A stretch of DNA of 51,090 bases from Ignavibacteriales bacterium (GTDB taxonomy: Bacteria > Bacteroidota > Ignavibacteria > UBA10030 > UBA8401), in contig JAPLFO010000111.1 in the NCBI GenBank assembly GCA_026390635.1, positions 1 through 51,090 on the forward strand, written 5' to 3'. Under the pieces are notes generated by a model. That model searched no databases. It was not told the DNA's origin and was given only the letters and a program-made list of their open reading frames with translations. Made by a program: the position numbers and the translations under genes. How positions within the stretch are numbered: the stretch's first letter is position 1; the number at the start of each line of letters is the position of its first letter. Below, in pieces: positions 17,755 through 25,838 of the stretch.

Positions 17755-19091
17755 CAGTTTGTCAAAGAGAATTTCCTTACGCCGTGCCGATCCACCTGGC
17801 TGATGACGATCGGTCCTGCCTCCGGCGCTTTGTCACCCACCGTATAGGCGCGACGAACGCGGTCGGCCACCGGTCCTATTGCTTCCTCTTTGTCGGTGGA
17901 GATGGTGGCAAGAACATCACCCGCTGCAACCTGATCACCGGCTTTCTTCGCAAGAAGAATGCCTGCCTTCGGATCGATGACATCGTCCACCGTCGTCCGT
18001 CCGGCGCCGAGTAAAATAGACGAAAGTCCCAGTTCCAATGAATCGATGGATGTCACGACGCCGGATGCTTCCGACATCACCGGCACAACATAGCGGGACA
18101 CCGGATAACGTTCCGGGTGATCGAGATATTCCGGATTGCCGCCCTGTCGTCGGACGAGATCGACCAGCTTGGCATATGCACTGCCGTCAGCGACCGTCGC
18201 TTTGCACGCTTCGATGGCTTCCTGCATACTGCCGGCCTTCCCGCCCAGCATCACCATTGCCCCGCTGAGCACGTACGTCAACTCCATGATGTCGGGAAGA
18301 TCGCGGCCGCGCAGCCCTTCGACGGATTCCACAACTTCGTTCCAGTTCCCGATGGCATAGCCGAGCGGCTGATTCATATCGGTGATAAAACCGATAGTTT
18401 CTTTGCCGAAGCTGTTGCCGATATTCACCAGCGTCTGTGCCAGTTCCACTGATCGTTCATAGGTCGGCATGAATGCACCGCGCCCGGTCTTGACATCGAG
18501 TACCAGCGCATCGATGCCTTCTGCCAGTTTCTTGCTCATGATGCTTCCTGCGATGAGTGGAATGCATTCCACGGTCGCCGTCACGTCACGTAACGCGTAC
18601 ATTTTCTTGTCGGCGGGGGCTATTTCTTTTGTTTGACCGATCATGACAACGCCGATCTCTGCGATGACCTTCTTGTATTCGTCGATGGATAGCGATGTAT
18701 TAAAACCCGGTATCGATTCCAATTTATCCAGCGTCCCCCCCGTATGGCCGAGTCCGCGTCCGCTGATCATCGGCACCGGCACGCCGCACGCCGCGACAAT
18801 CGGGGCCAGCAATAGGGAAATTTTATCGCCCACCCCGCCGGTGGAGTGTTTGTCCACTTTGATTCCTGGAATGCCGGACAGATCCACAACGTCGCCGGAG
18901 TGCAGCATCAAATCGGTAAACGTAATCGTCTCCACAGAACTCATCCCGCGAAAGAAAGTCGCCATCAAAAATGAAGACATCTGATAGTCGGGAATTGCGC
19001 CTTTCACATAGCTGTCGATGAGAAAGTGGAATTCTTCTGCGCTCAGGGAATTGCCGTCACGCTTTTTTCGGATCAATTCTGTCGCCGTCAT
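17754..19091 (-). CDS. pdp: Pyrimidine-nucleoside (thymidine) phosphorylase
   Basis: Enzyme of 445 residues that splits pyrimidine nucleosides with phosphate into base and (deoxy)ribose-1-phosphate. The family signature reads SGRGLGHTGGTLDKLESIPG. Other conserved parts are DKHSTGGVGDKIS (phosphate binding), KKMYALRDVTATVECIPLI and the C-terminal domain ending IDPKAGILLAKKAGDQVAAGDVLATI. The ATG at 19091 (MTATELIRKKRDG) overlaps the HAD gene by 4 bases and is the usual N-terminus of the family; the longer frame upstream is within the HAD gene. deoA-type and pdp-type enzymes cannot be separated by eye; the symbol is tentative. Confidence 0.9.
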   Translation of the reverse strand: MTATELIRKKRDGNSLSAEEFHFLIDSYVKGAIPDYQMSSFLMATFFRGMSSVETITFTDLMLHSGDVVDLSGIPGIKVDKHSTGGVGDKISLLLAPIVAACGVPVPMISGRGLGHTGGTLDKLESIPGFNTSLSIDEYKKVIAEIGVVMIGQTKEIAPADKKMYALRDVTATVECIPLIAGSIMSKKLAEGIDALVLDVKTGRGAFMPTYERSVELAQTLVNIGNSFGKETIGFITDMNQPLGYAIGNWNEVVESVEGLRGRDLPDIMELTYVLSGAMVMLGGKAGSMQEAIEACKATVADGSAYAKLVDLVRRQGGNPEYLDHPERYPVSRYVVPVMSEASGVVTSIDSLELGLSSILLGAGRTTVDDVIDPKAGILLAKKAGDQVAAGDVLATISTDKEEAIGPVADRVRRAYTVGDKAPEAGPIVISQVDRHGVRKFSLTN

Positions 19092-19741
19092 ACCTGGTCC
19101 ACAATCGATAAAATGTCTGGAAATGCGTCTATGATCCATGTTGGATCCAGCGCCGTAAGTTGCTCCCGTGAAAATGAACCGTACGTCACACCGCACGATT
19201 GAATAGAAGCGTTTTTTGCCGCACCAATGTCCTTGTCCGTATCTCCGACCATCACGGCCGCGACGCGGTCCCACCCCTGCTCAATGAGAATTTTATTGAT
19301 GATGAACGGATCCGGCTTGGCCGGCGTCTGGTCCGTGCCCTGTATCTGGCAGAAGAAATGTTCGATACCGAAATGACGGAGCATCATCGTTGTTGTTTGC
19401 GTCGATTTCGTTGTCGCAACGGCCAGCAGGGAGCCGCAACGCCTCAGCTGCTCCAACGATTCCGCCACACCGGGAAATAGTCGTGTGGTATCGAATGCAT
19501 GCGCGAGGTAATGCTGGCGATAGATCAGCGCTGCTTCGGGAATCCGTGAATGCATTTCCACGGGCAGCAAGAATTCGAACGTCTCACGCATCGGTTTACC
19601 GATATTCGGGTAGATATCCTCCGCCGAAAACCCGGCGATGCCGAGCTCGTTGAGCGTCAACAGCTGTGCATGTGCGATGTCGCGCCTGGAATCGAACAGT
19701 GTTCCGTCAACATCAAAAATGAAATTTCGAATACCTTTCAC
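19088..19741 (-). CDS. HAD-superfamily phosphatase, Gph/PpaX-like
   Basis: Cytoplasmic hydrolase of 217 residues. Motif I is FDVDGTLFDS, motif II VATTKST, and motifs III/IV are KPDPFIINKIL and MVGDTDKDIGAAKNA. The helical cap lies between residues 15 and 85. The family removes phosphate from small metabolites such as phosphoglycolate, pyrophosphate or nucleotides; the substrate is not evident. I chose a GTG start at 19741, with GGAG five bases upstream. Upstream ATGs in the same frame lie inside the interspersed repeat at 19767-19941, so the longer reading is an artefact. Confidence 0.87.
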   Translation of the reverse strand: MKGIRNFIFDVDGTLFDSRRDIAHAQLLTLNELGIAGFSAEDIYPNIGKPMRETFEFLLPVEMHSRIPEAALIYRQHYLAHAFDTTRLFPGVAESLEQLRRCGSLLAVATTKSTQTTTMMLRHFGIEHFFCQIQGTDQTPAKPDPFIINKILIEQGWDRVAAVMVGDTDKDIGAAKNASIQSCGVTYGSFSREQLTALDPTWIIDAFPDILSIVDQV

Positions 19742-19766
19742 AGCAACTCCATTTGGAATAAAAACC

Positions 19767-19941
19767 TTGCCACAGAGACCACAGAGTCCATCGGCGCGTC
19801 CGGCTTTCGCCGGACTCGCTCGGGATGACGTAAATAATATTTCGTGATGGTGAGCGAGTCCCGAAGGGACGAGTCGAACCATTCTCTGTGTCCTCTGCCC
19901 GCTTCGCCGAGCTCAGCGAGGCGAGTGATCTCTGTGGCAAA
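19767..19941. repeat. Interspersed repeat, copy A, with 12-bp terminal inverted repeats
   Basis: The ends are perfect inverted copies: TTGCCACAGAGA (19767-19778) and TCTCTGTGGCAA (19929-19940). Bases 19893-19941 are identical, in reverse complement, to 25636-25684 of copy B (49 bp). Inside are further inverted parts (for example ccggctttcgccgg, and gcgagtcccgaagggacgagtcg). It sits between the MscS-like gene and the HAD gene, both on the minus strand, and contains no credible gene. Confidence 0.85.
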
Positions 19942-19956
19942 TAAAACACTCAGCGA

Positions 19957-21093
19957 CTATCTTTTTTTCGCAACTGTGCCTTTGTTCCTCCGGCCTTCGT
20001 TTTCTGCAATGGTGATTGTCTGCTGCTGCGTGGCAAATTCAATGCCCGCCTTTTTAAAAACATCAATCACCTGCATGCGAAGCGCTTCGGCTGTCGCAAA
20101 CTGTTCGCCCACGTGTGCCACACGGCACACCAGACGGAAGTGCAGGGCATAGTCGCCGAAGCGGATCAAGAACACCTCCGGTGCCGGTGTTCGTAGTACA
20201 GACGAATGATCTGCGGCCATTTTTTTGAGGACGCGTTTGACATTTTCCGCATCGGTGCTGTAGGGAACCGCCACGTCCACAACAACCCGCACGACCGGAT
20301 CGGGGAATGTATAGTTGATAATTTTTGTTTTGATCAGTTCGTTATTGGGAACGATCAGCATATTGTTGTCAAAATCGAGGATCTTCGTACTCCGGACGCC
20401 GATTTCGAAGATATCGCCCTCTTCATTTGTCGGAAGCTTCACCCGATCGCCGACACGGAACGGGCGGTCGATCATGATCACAAAACCCGCAATCATGTTC
20501 GAAATCGTGTCCTGTGCCGCCAAGGCGACCGCCAACGAACCAACGCCGAGGGATACCAGAAGCGTTGAAATGTTCTGGTTGAAATGGTCGAGCACGACAA
20601 TGAATGCAACCGCAATAATCACAATATTGACAACACGATTGATGAGCGGCGCAAGTTCCTGATCGAAATTGGTTGCACCCTTCTGTGCCACACGCTGTAA
20701 CCCCTGCCGGACAAACGTATCGGCAATTCGGATGGCTACGGCAGAGAGCACAAGCGCCATCAAGACAAACAATGCGCCGTTGGAATACTCGAGCAATGCA
20801 TGAACTGCAGTCGGCCGTTCGGGCAGTCCTGTACGCAGTTGAAGCAGTCCGCAGTACATCGCCGTAATGGCCGTGATCGACATCAGGCGATCAAGCACGA
20901 TACCGAGAATCTTGTCGTCAAGATCATTGCGGGTTTTCGAAATCAGTTTTCGTCCGATTGTATTCAGCAGGAACTTGAGCGATTTCCCGATGAGCAGCAC
21001 AAAGAGAATAATGAGGACCCCTTTCACGGCGTGAAAAAGAATTCCGCCCCCCAGAAAGGAATCAAGCTGCATAAAGAATTGTCTCAGCATCAT
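19957..21093 (-). CDS. MscS-family mechanosensitive channel
   Basis: Small-conductance mechanosensitive channel of 378 residues in the inner membrane, releasing solutes on osmotic downshock. Three or four N-terminal hydrophobic segments (about 20-45, 70-90, 105-130, 155-185) precede the pore-lining TM3 (SLGVGSLAVALAAQDTISN) with its Gly/Ala packing pattern. The cytoplasmic beta domain follows (IDRPFRVGDRVKLPTNEEGDIFEIGVRST, LIVPNNELIKTKIINYT). The ATG at 21093 overlaps the pyrE stop (ATGA). A second ATG directly follows, so the start could be three bases lower. The repeat element begins 16 bases after its stop. Confidence 0.9.
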   Translation of the reverse strand: MMLRQFFMQLDSFLGGGILFHAVKGVLIILFVLLIGKSLKFLLNTIGRKLISKTRNDLDDKILGIVLDRLMSITAITAMYCGLLQLRTGLPERPTAVHALLEYSNGALFVLMALVLSAVAIRIADTFVRQGLQRVAQKGATNFDQELAPLINRVVNIVIIAVAFIVVLDHFNQNISTLLVSLGVGSLAVALAAQDTISNMIAGFVIMIDRPFRVGDRVKLPTNEEGDIFEIGVRSTKILDFDNNMLIVPNNELIKTKIINYTFPDPVVRVVVDVAVPYSTDAENVKRVLKKMAADHSSVLRTPAPEVFLIRFGDYALHFRLVCRVAHVGEQFATAEALRMQVIDVFKKAGIEFATQQQTITIAENEGRRNKGTVAKKR

Positions 21094-21671
21094 TGGAGCC
21101 CCCTGCTGCCCGGTTTGATGGCTGCACTCCCGGACGCACAGAGCGGACATTGCTCCGGCGTGTAGGTCGTCACTGCCAGCGTCAACACCGGAAATGTTTT
21201 TGCATCGAATTGAACTTTGCCGTTGCTGCGATCAACGATGTAGCCCACTCCCGCCAGTCTTGCACCGCCCGCGTGTACAAGCTGGACAATTTCCTTAACG
21301 GAGCCTCCGGTCGTCACCACATCTTCTACAACAAGCACGCGCTCGCCTTTCTTAATCTCAAAACCACGGCGTAGCTTTATGTCTGTCCCTTCGCGTTCAC
21401 CAAAGATGGTTCGCACACCCAGCACGCGTCCGACTTCCGTTCCGACCACGATGCCTCCGACCGCCGGTGAAATAACCAGCTCGATATCACTGTACTCGAA
21501 ATGCTTTGCAATTTCCCCGGCAAACAGATGAAGATATTTTGGATACTGCAGCACCTTCGCACATTGGAAATAGTTCGGACTGTGCAGACCGGACGTCAAC
21601 AGGAAATGTCCTTCCAGTAATGCATTGGTCTGCCGGAAGATTTCCAGAATTTCTTCTTTGGGAAGCTTCAT
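21090..21671 (-). CDS. pyrE: Orotate phosphoribosyltransferase
   Basis: Enzyme of 193 residues that joins orotate and PRPP to give OMP in de novo pyrimidine synthesis. The PRPP-binding motif is VLVVEDVVTTGGS, and the family's catalytic loop region reads FGEREGTDIKLRRGFEI. The N-terminus LEGHFLLTSGLHSPNYFQ is typical of the long bacterial/archaeal form. It overlaps the radical SAM gene upstream and mscS downstream by 4 bases each. A C-terminal CPLCASG segment is slightly unusual but within the variation of this branch. Confidence 0.93.
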   Translation of the reverse strand: MKLPKEEILEIFRQTNALLEGHFLLTSGLHSPNYFQCAKVLQYPKYLHLFAGEIAKHFEYSDIELVISPAVGGIVVGTEVGRVLGVRTIFGEREGTDIKLRRGFEIKKGERVLVVEDVVTTGGSVKEIVQLVHAGGARLAGVGYIVDRSNGKVQFDAKTFPVLTLAVTTYTPEQCPLCASGSAAIKPGSRGLQ

Positions 21672-22669
21672 GCTGTGTTCCTCTCCGTGATAAAGGGGGA
21701 TATTTTGTTGCTGAAGTCCGGGCGATAGAAATCGCTGCTGTCAAATTCCTGTGTCCAGCCGTTCTGCAGGCCAAGCCGGTCCATTATGGCAAGAACTTTT
21801 TCGTATTCACGTTCACGAAGTCGTCGGTCAAGCAACTCGATCTTCGGTGCTTTGTGTGCCGGATAGTATTGCGCCATGAGGCTCACCGTCACGCGTGGAT
21901 CCAATGCGGCGGCAATCCACCGCAGCACTTCCTCGGTCATCGCAAGATCGTTCGGCAGCACAAGATGCCGGATGATAAGTCCGCGATTGATCAGATCATT
22001 CCCATCCGTGACAATTGCGGCACCAACTTGACGGTACATCTCTGCAATGGCAGCGTGAGCAATCTCCGAGTACGAACGGATGCCGGAATACTGAAACGCA
22101 AATTCGTCATCCCCATATTTCAAATCCGGCAGATAGATGTCGATGATGCCGTCCAACAGCCGGAGAACCTGGGCGCTGTCAAAGCCATTCGAATTATAAA
22201 TGAGAGGAAGATGAAGACCGCATGTTGCAGCCAAATGTACCGCGCGCACAATCTGGGGAACGAAATGGCTTGGCGTCACTAAGCCGATGGCCCGTGAACC
22301 GGCGCTCTGCAGTTCGAGCATCATATCCGCCAGACTTTCGATCGATATCTCGTTCTTTTCTTCCGCCTTCCAATTCTGGCTGATCTGATGATTCTGGCAA
22401 AAGACGCACTGCATTGTGCAGTTCGAAAAAAAGATATTCCCGACTCCATCCAGCCCGCCGAGTGCAGGTTCTTCGCCAAAATGCCGACATGCCGTGGAAA
22501 CGATCGGCAGGCGTCCCGAATGACAGCGGGCGAGCTCATTTTGCAGGCGATTGTTTCCACAATTGTGCGGACACACAGTACACGCCAGCAATAACGCTTC
22601 CAGGGAATCTGCCCTTTTTTGAAGTTCTCCGGAGTGGAGAAGCGGTATGTAAGAAGGTCCAGATTGCAT
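21668..22669 (-). CDS. COG1313-type radical SAM protein (PflA/PflX-like)
   Basis: Radical SAM enzyme of 333 residues. The cluster motif CTMQCVFC (C84, C88, C91) follows GNIFFSN. The N-terminal region carries extra cysteines (C30, C33, C37, C49 in CTVCPHNCG...ARCHSG), a mark of the COG1313 group resembling pyruvate formate-lyase activase. Its substrate is unproven. No partner glycyl-radical enzyme is nearby. I chose the ATG at 22669, immediately downstream of a -10 element. An in-frame upstream start at 22735 would precede the promoter. It is the first gene of the pyrE-mscS unit and diverges from the thioredoxin-like gene. Confidence 0.82.
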   Translation of the reverse strand: MQSGPSYIPLLHSGELQKRADSLEALLLACTVCPHNCGNNRLQNELARCHSGRLPIVSTACRHFGEEPALGGLDGVGNIFFSNCTMQCVFCQNHQISQNWKAEEKNEISIESLADMMLELQSAGSRAIGLVTPSHFVPQIVRAVHLAATCGLHLPLIYNSNGFDSAQVLRLLDGIIDIYLPDLKYGDDEFAFQYSGIRSYSEIAHAAIAEMYRQVGAAIVTDGNDLINRGLIIRHLVLPNDLAMTEEVLRWIAAALDPRVTVSLMAQYYPAHKAPKIELLDRRLREREYEKVLAIMDRLGLQNGWTQEFDSSDFYRPDFSNKISPFITERNTA

Positions 22670-22679
22670 GAGAATATAT

Positions 22680-22708
22680 AATATAGCGAAATCGCATGAT
22701 GAATTCCA
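22680..22708 (-). promoter_or_regulatory. Promoter upstream of the radical SAM-pyrE-mscS unit
   Basis: Minus-strand TATATT (22685-22680) in the context TTCGCTATATT, as at two other genes here. The matching -35 position, 17 bases upstream, reads TGGAAT and is poor. The ATG is only 10 bases after the -10 box, so the transcript would have almost no leader. Confidence 0.45.
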
Positions 22709-22728
22709 GGTTTGGCTGCTCTGCCGGG

Positions 22729-22757
22729 TTGACAAAACATGGATGGGGTGCTATATT
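22729..22757 (+). promoter_or_regulatory. Consensus sigma70 promoter for the thioredoxin-like gene
   Basis: TTGACA (22729-22734), 17 bases, TATATT (22752-22757). Transcription would start near 22764, about 20 bases before the ATG at 22784, leaving room for the AGGAG Shine-Dalgarno at 22772-22776. Confidence 0.8.
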
Positions 22758-22783
22758 GAAGCATTCACTTCAGGAGATTTTTC

Positions 22784-23278
22784 ATGAAAACCGTGTCGTT
22801 GGTAGTCGTTTGCCTCTTTCTCAGCTTGGGCACGGCGACGGCAGAGATAAGAGATACCACACAAAGCCAAATTCAGAAATTCGATCCTGTCCGGAACCCC
22901 GACCACGACCTGGACAGTGTTAAAGTGCTTGCCAAACAAAGTGGAAAACGCATCCTGTTGGACGTCGGCGGTGAATGGTGCAAATGGTGCCAATTTCTCG
23001 ATTCTTTTTTCGAGCAGAATGCTGATGTTGCCCGCTTTTTGCGGCGGAACTACATCGTAGTGAAGATCAACTTCAGTAAAGAGAACAAGAACGAGGCATT
23101 TCTGTCGAAATATCCGGCAGTTGCCGGATATCCGCATTTTTTCGTGCTTGACAGCGAAGGCAAACTCCTTCATTCGCAGGATACCGGGGCATTGGAAAAC
23201 GGCAGTAAGGAAAACCCCGGACACGATCATGACAAAGTCCTTGCCTTCCTGAAAGAATGGGCACCCAAATGGAAGTAG
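22784..23278 (+). CDS. Secreted thioredoxin-like protein (thioredoxin_7 type)
   Basis: Exported protein of 164 residues. Signal peptide MKTVSLVVVCLFLSLGTATA. The redox motif WCKWC (C66, C69) follows ILLDVGGE, then the thioredoxin fold with a cis-proline segment (AVAGYPHFFVLDSEGKLL). Proteins of this type act in periplasmic disulfide or thiol exchange. AGGAG lies 7 bases before the ATG. It has its own promoter, and no close operon partner is seen. A small hairpin (CGGCT-AACA-AGCCG, 23296-23309) follows the stop without a U-run, so the terminator is uncertain. Confidence 0.88.
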   Translation: MKTVSLVVVCLFLSLGTATAEIRDTTQSQIQKFDPVRNPDHDLDSVKVLAKQSGKRILLDVGGEWCKWCQFLDSFFEQNADVARFLRRNYIVVKINFSKENKNEAFLSKYPAVAGYPHFFVLDSEGKLLHSQDTGALENGSKENPGHDHDKVLAFLKEWAPKWK

Positions 23279-23426
23279 GTTCCGAACGCCTGCAGCGGCT
23301 AACAAGCCGTTGCCGGCATCTCGTGTGATCACCAATACCTTCGCTCCGACAAAATTCTCCTGTCCGCCGCCCCAAAGGGATCGCTCCGCTATTTCACCTA
23401 AAAGTTGAGCGAAACCCGCAAATTCA

Positions 23427-23455
23427 TTGACTAATCAATCATTTATCCTTAAATT
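23427..23455 (+). promoter_or_regulatory. Sigma70-type promoter for purN-purH
   Basis: TTGACT (23427-23432), 17 bases, TAAATT (23450-23455). The predicted start, near 23462, excludes a TTG codon at 23456 as start and supports the GTG at 23486. Confidence 0.65.
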
Positions 23456-23485
23456 TTGACATTCTTACGTACAGAGCGCTATCTC

Positions 23486-24083
23486 GTGCTGAATATAGCT
23501 GTTTTTGCATCCGGTCGTGGTTCAAATTTTCGCGCTCTGATCGATTCTTTGCAAAGCGATCCTATCGATGCGAAGATTGTTCTTCTCGTTAGCAATAATT
23601 CGAATGCAGGTGCGATGGAGTTGGCGCGATCTGTTGGAATTCCGGCGATCCATCTCAGTAGAAGAAAAAATTCCGGTGAACCGGAATTTGTGCACGAGAT
23701 GATCGAGACACTCCGTCGTTTTGATATCGGATTAATTGTTCTCGCAGGATACATGAAGAAGATCCAAAATTGTCGCCGCATATCACGATCGGATCATCAA
23801 CATTCATCCGGCATTACTTCCCGCGTACGGCGGCCATGGAATGTTCGGACATCATGTGCACGAAGCGGTACTCGCTGCAGGGGAACACTTCTCCGGAGCA
23901 ACCGTTCACTATGTCGATGAAGAATTTGATCGCGGAAAGATTCTTCTTCAGGAACGTGTTGCCGTGATGAACGATGATACGCCCGATACCTTGGCGGCGC
24001 GCATCCTTGAGGTTGAACACAAACTACTTCCGATGGCGGTCAGACACATCGCAGCTCTACAGCATAATCACATTCAGGGATAA
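23486..24083 (+). pseudogene. purN: Phosphoribosylglycinamide formyltransferase, frameshifted in this sequence
   Basis: The gene encodes the formyl transfer from 10-formyl-THF to GAR in purine synthesis, but is split between two frames. The first part (VLNIAVFASGRGSNFRALI to IVLAGYMKKI) reads from the GTG at 23486. At 23762-23766 the frame changes and continues KIVAAYHDRIINIHPALLPA, HHVHEAVLAAGE and VHYVDEEFDRGKILLQE. The catalytic Asn/His (NIHP) and Asp (VDEEFD) are all in the second frame, so the first product alone would be inactive. The change is a net +1 (or -2) next to CCAAAA. Everything else is well conserved and purH follows by three bases. A recent mutation or a sequencing/assembly error is therefore as likely as true loss. 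Confidence 0.88.
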
Positions 24084-24086
24084 CCG

Positions 24087-25631
24087 GTGTTACAGATTCG
24101 ACGGGCATTACTGAGCGTTTCAGATAAAGAGGGTCTCCTCGAATTTGCTGCCGGACTGCATGCGCTGGGTGTTGAATTGATCTCAACCGGCGGCACACAT
24201 GCGCTGCTCGCATCGAATGACATTCCCGTCAAGCAGGTATCTGAGATCACCGGTTTTCCGGAAATTCTGGATGGCCGCGTCAAGACGCTTCATCCGTTGG
24301 TGCATGGCGGCCTGCTTGCCGTACGCGACAATCCGCTGCATCGTAAACAGTTGGATGAACTCGCGATTGTACCCTTCGACATGGTGGTGGTGAATCTGTA
24401 TCCCTTCGAAGCAACGATTGCAAAGCCGAACGTTTCGCTGGAGCAGGCAATCGAGAATATCGACATCGGCGGGCCAGCGATGCTCCGGTCGGCAGCGAAG
24501 AACTATCGCTTCACCGCAGCGGTGACGAGTCAGTCGCAATACAATGCCCTGCTCGCCGAACTGCACGAACGCAACGGCGCACTCAGTGAGGAAACAAGCT
24601 ACCGGCTCGCAAGAAAAGTCTTTGTCCATACGTCGCAATACGATGCGGCAATCGCGGACTATCTTTCGCTTCAACAAGATGACGGCAACGACGGACAAAT
24701 GACGGATGTGCTTCGCTTCTCGCTCCGGAAAGAAATGGATCTGCGCTACGGCGAAAATCCGCATCAACGTGCGGCGTTGTACGGCAATTTCCTTCAGCAT
24801 TGCAAGCCGTTGCATGGCAAAGAACTATCCTACAATAATATTCTGGACACGGACGCCGCCGTGCGCCTCGTGTCGGAGTTCGATACGCCGGCGGTGGTGA
24901 TTGTGAAGCATATGAATCCATGCGGTGTCGGCACTGGTGCAACATTGCTGGAGGCATATCAGAAAGCACTCGCAACAGACCGGCAATCCGCGTTCGGCGG
25001 CATTGTCGCCTGTAATCGCCCGTTGGATACTGCGACGGCAAAAACGATGAACGAGATATTTTCCGAAGTGATCGTTGCACCGGAGTTTCCCTCCGAAGTT
25101 CTGCAATTGATGACCGTGAAAAAAGACCGCCGGTTGCTGCAGCATACTCCCGCCGCGGCACCTGCTTTTGAGTTGCGGAGCGTCACGGGCGGTGTGCTGG
25201 CACAAACCGTCGATGCAGTGCGCGAAAACGAAATGGCCGGGATGTTCGTTGTGACGCAGCGGCAACCGACCGATACGGAAAAGCGGGCGTTGATGTTCGC
25301 TTGGAAGGTTGCAAAACACGTAAAATCGAACGCCATCGTGTATGCAGCGGAAGACCGGACGCTTGGTATCGGAGCGGGCCAGATGTCCCGTGTGGATTCT
25401 GCCCGCGTCGCCGTCGCGAAAGCGGCAGAAGCAGGCCTTTCATTGAAAGAATGCGCCGTTGCATCGGACGCTTTCTTCCCCTTTGCCGATGGCCTGCTTG
25501 CAGCGGCTTCCGCAGGTGCCACGGCGGTGATACAACCGGGAGGCTCCAAACGGGACGAAGAGGTTATTGCCGCCGCGAACCAGCACAACCTGGCAATGAT
25601 CTTCACCGGCGTTCGGCATTTCAGGCACTGA
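24087..25631 (+). CDS. purH: Bifunctional AICAR transformylase/IMP cyclohydrolase
   Basis: Protein of 514 residues for the last two steps of IMP synthesis. The IMP cyclohydrolase domain (1-200) shows ISTGGTHALL, GRVKTLHPLVHGG, VVNLYPFEA and NIDIGGPAMLRSAAKN. The AICAR transformylase domain (about 200-514) shows LRYGENPHQ, KHMNPCGVGTG with the catalytic Lys-His, and SAFGGIVACNRPLD. The start is a GTG three bases after the purN stop, so co-translation with purN is expected. Length is normal. A repeat element follows 4 bases after the stop. Confidence 0.96.
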   Translation: MLQIRRALLSVSDKEGLLEFAAGLHALGVELISTGGTHALLASNDIPVKQVSEITGFPEILDGRVKTLHPLVHGGLLAVRDNPLHRKQLDELAIVPFDMVVVNLYPFEATIAKPNVSLEQAIENIDIGGPAMLRSAAKNYRFTAAVTSQSQYNALLAELHERNGALSEETSYRLARKVFVHTSQYDAAIADYLSLQQDDGNDGQMTDVLRFSLRKEMDLRYGENPHQRAALYGNFLQHCKPLHGKELSYNNILDTDAAVRLVSEFDTPAVVIVKHMNPCGVGTGATLLEAYQKALATDRQSAFGGIVACNRPLDTATAKTMNEIFSEVIVAPEFPSEVLQLMTVKKDRRLLQHTPAAAPAFELRSVTGGVLAQTVDAVRENEMAGMFVVTQRQPTDTEKRALMFAWKVAKHVKSNAIVYAAEDRTLGIGAGQMSRVDSARVAVAKAAEAGLSLKECAVASDAFFPFADGLLAAASAGATAVIQPGGSKRDEEVIAAANQHNLAMIFTGVRHFRH

Positions 25632-25635
25632 AATA

Positions 25636-25774
25636 TTTGCCACAGAGATCACTCGCCTCGCTGAGCTCGGCGAAGCGGGCAGAGCAAGCCTTCCAGCAAG
25701 CTGAACGATAGCAGTGTGGTCCAAATCGGATACTTCGCCAATTTCTTTGTGTCCTCTGTGATCTCCGTGGCAAA
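25636..25774. repeat. Interspersed repeat, copy B, with inverted ends
   Basis: The element begins TTTGCCACAGAGATCAC and ends GTGATCTCCGTGGCAAA, a 17-base inverted pair with one mismatch. Its first 49 bases equal the reverse complement of 19893-19941 in copy A. The middle differs. It lies between purH and mreB and starts 4 bases after the purH stop, so it could act as an intra-operon hairpin or terminator. Confidence 0.85.
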
Positions 25775-25790
25775 GAAGCTCTTATGATTT

Positions 25791-25819
25791 TTCAGATTCT
25801 TTTCAACATCATTTAATTT
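25791..25819 (+). promoter_or_regulatory. Possible promoter for mreB-mreC
   Basis: TTCAGA (25791-25796), 17 bases, TAATTT (25814-25819), 20 bases before the mreB ATG. The -35 match is partial, so this is tentative. Confidence 0.35.
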
Positions 25820-25838
25820 TTCGGAGTTTCTAACTTCC

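Noticed and set aside
19713-19949. Reading frames across repeat copy A that look like a protein shared with the region at 25.6 kb
   Set aside because: The shared peptide (LPQRSLASLSSAKRAE) is just a translation of the identical 49-bp arm of the repeat, in unrelated frames and contexts.
23296-23309. Small hairpin CGGCT-AACA-AGCCG after the thioredoxin-like gene as terminator
   Set aside because: Stem of five bases and no U-run; too weak to call.
22751-23335. 194-codon frame antisense to the thioredoxin-like gene
   Set aside because: It lies opposite a gene with a consensus promoter, signal peptide and CxxC motif, and it shows no motif of its own.
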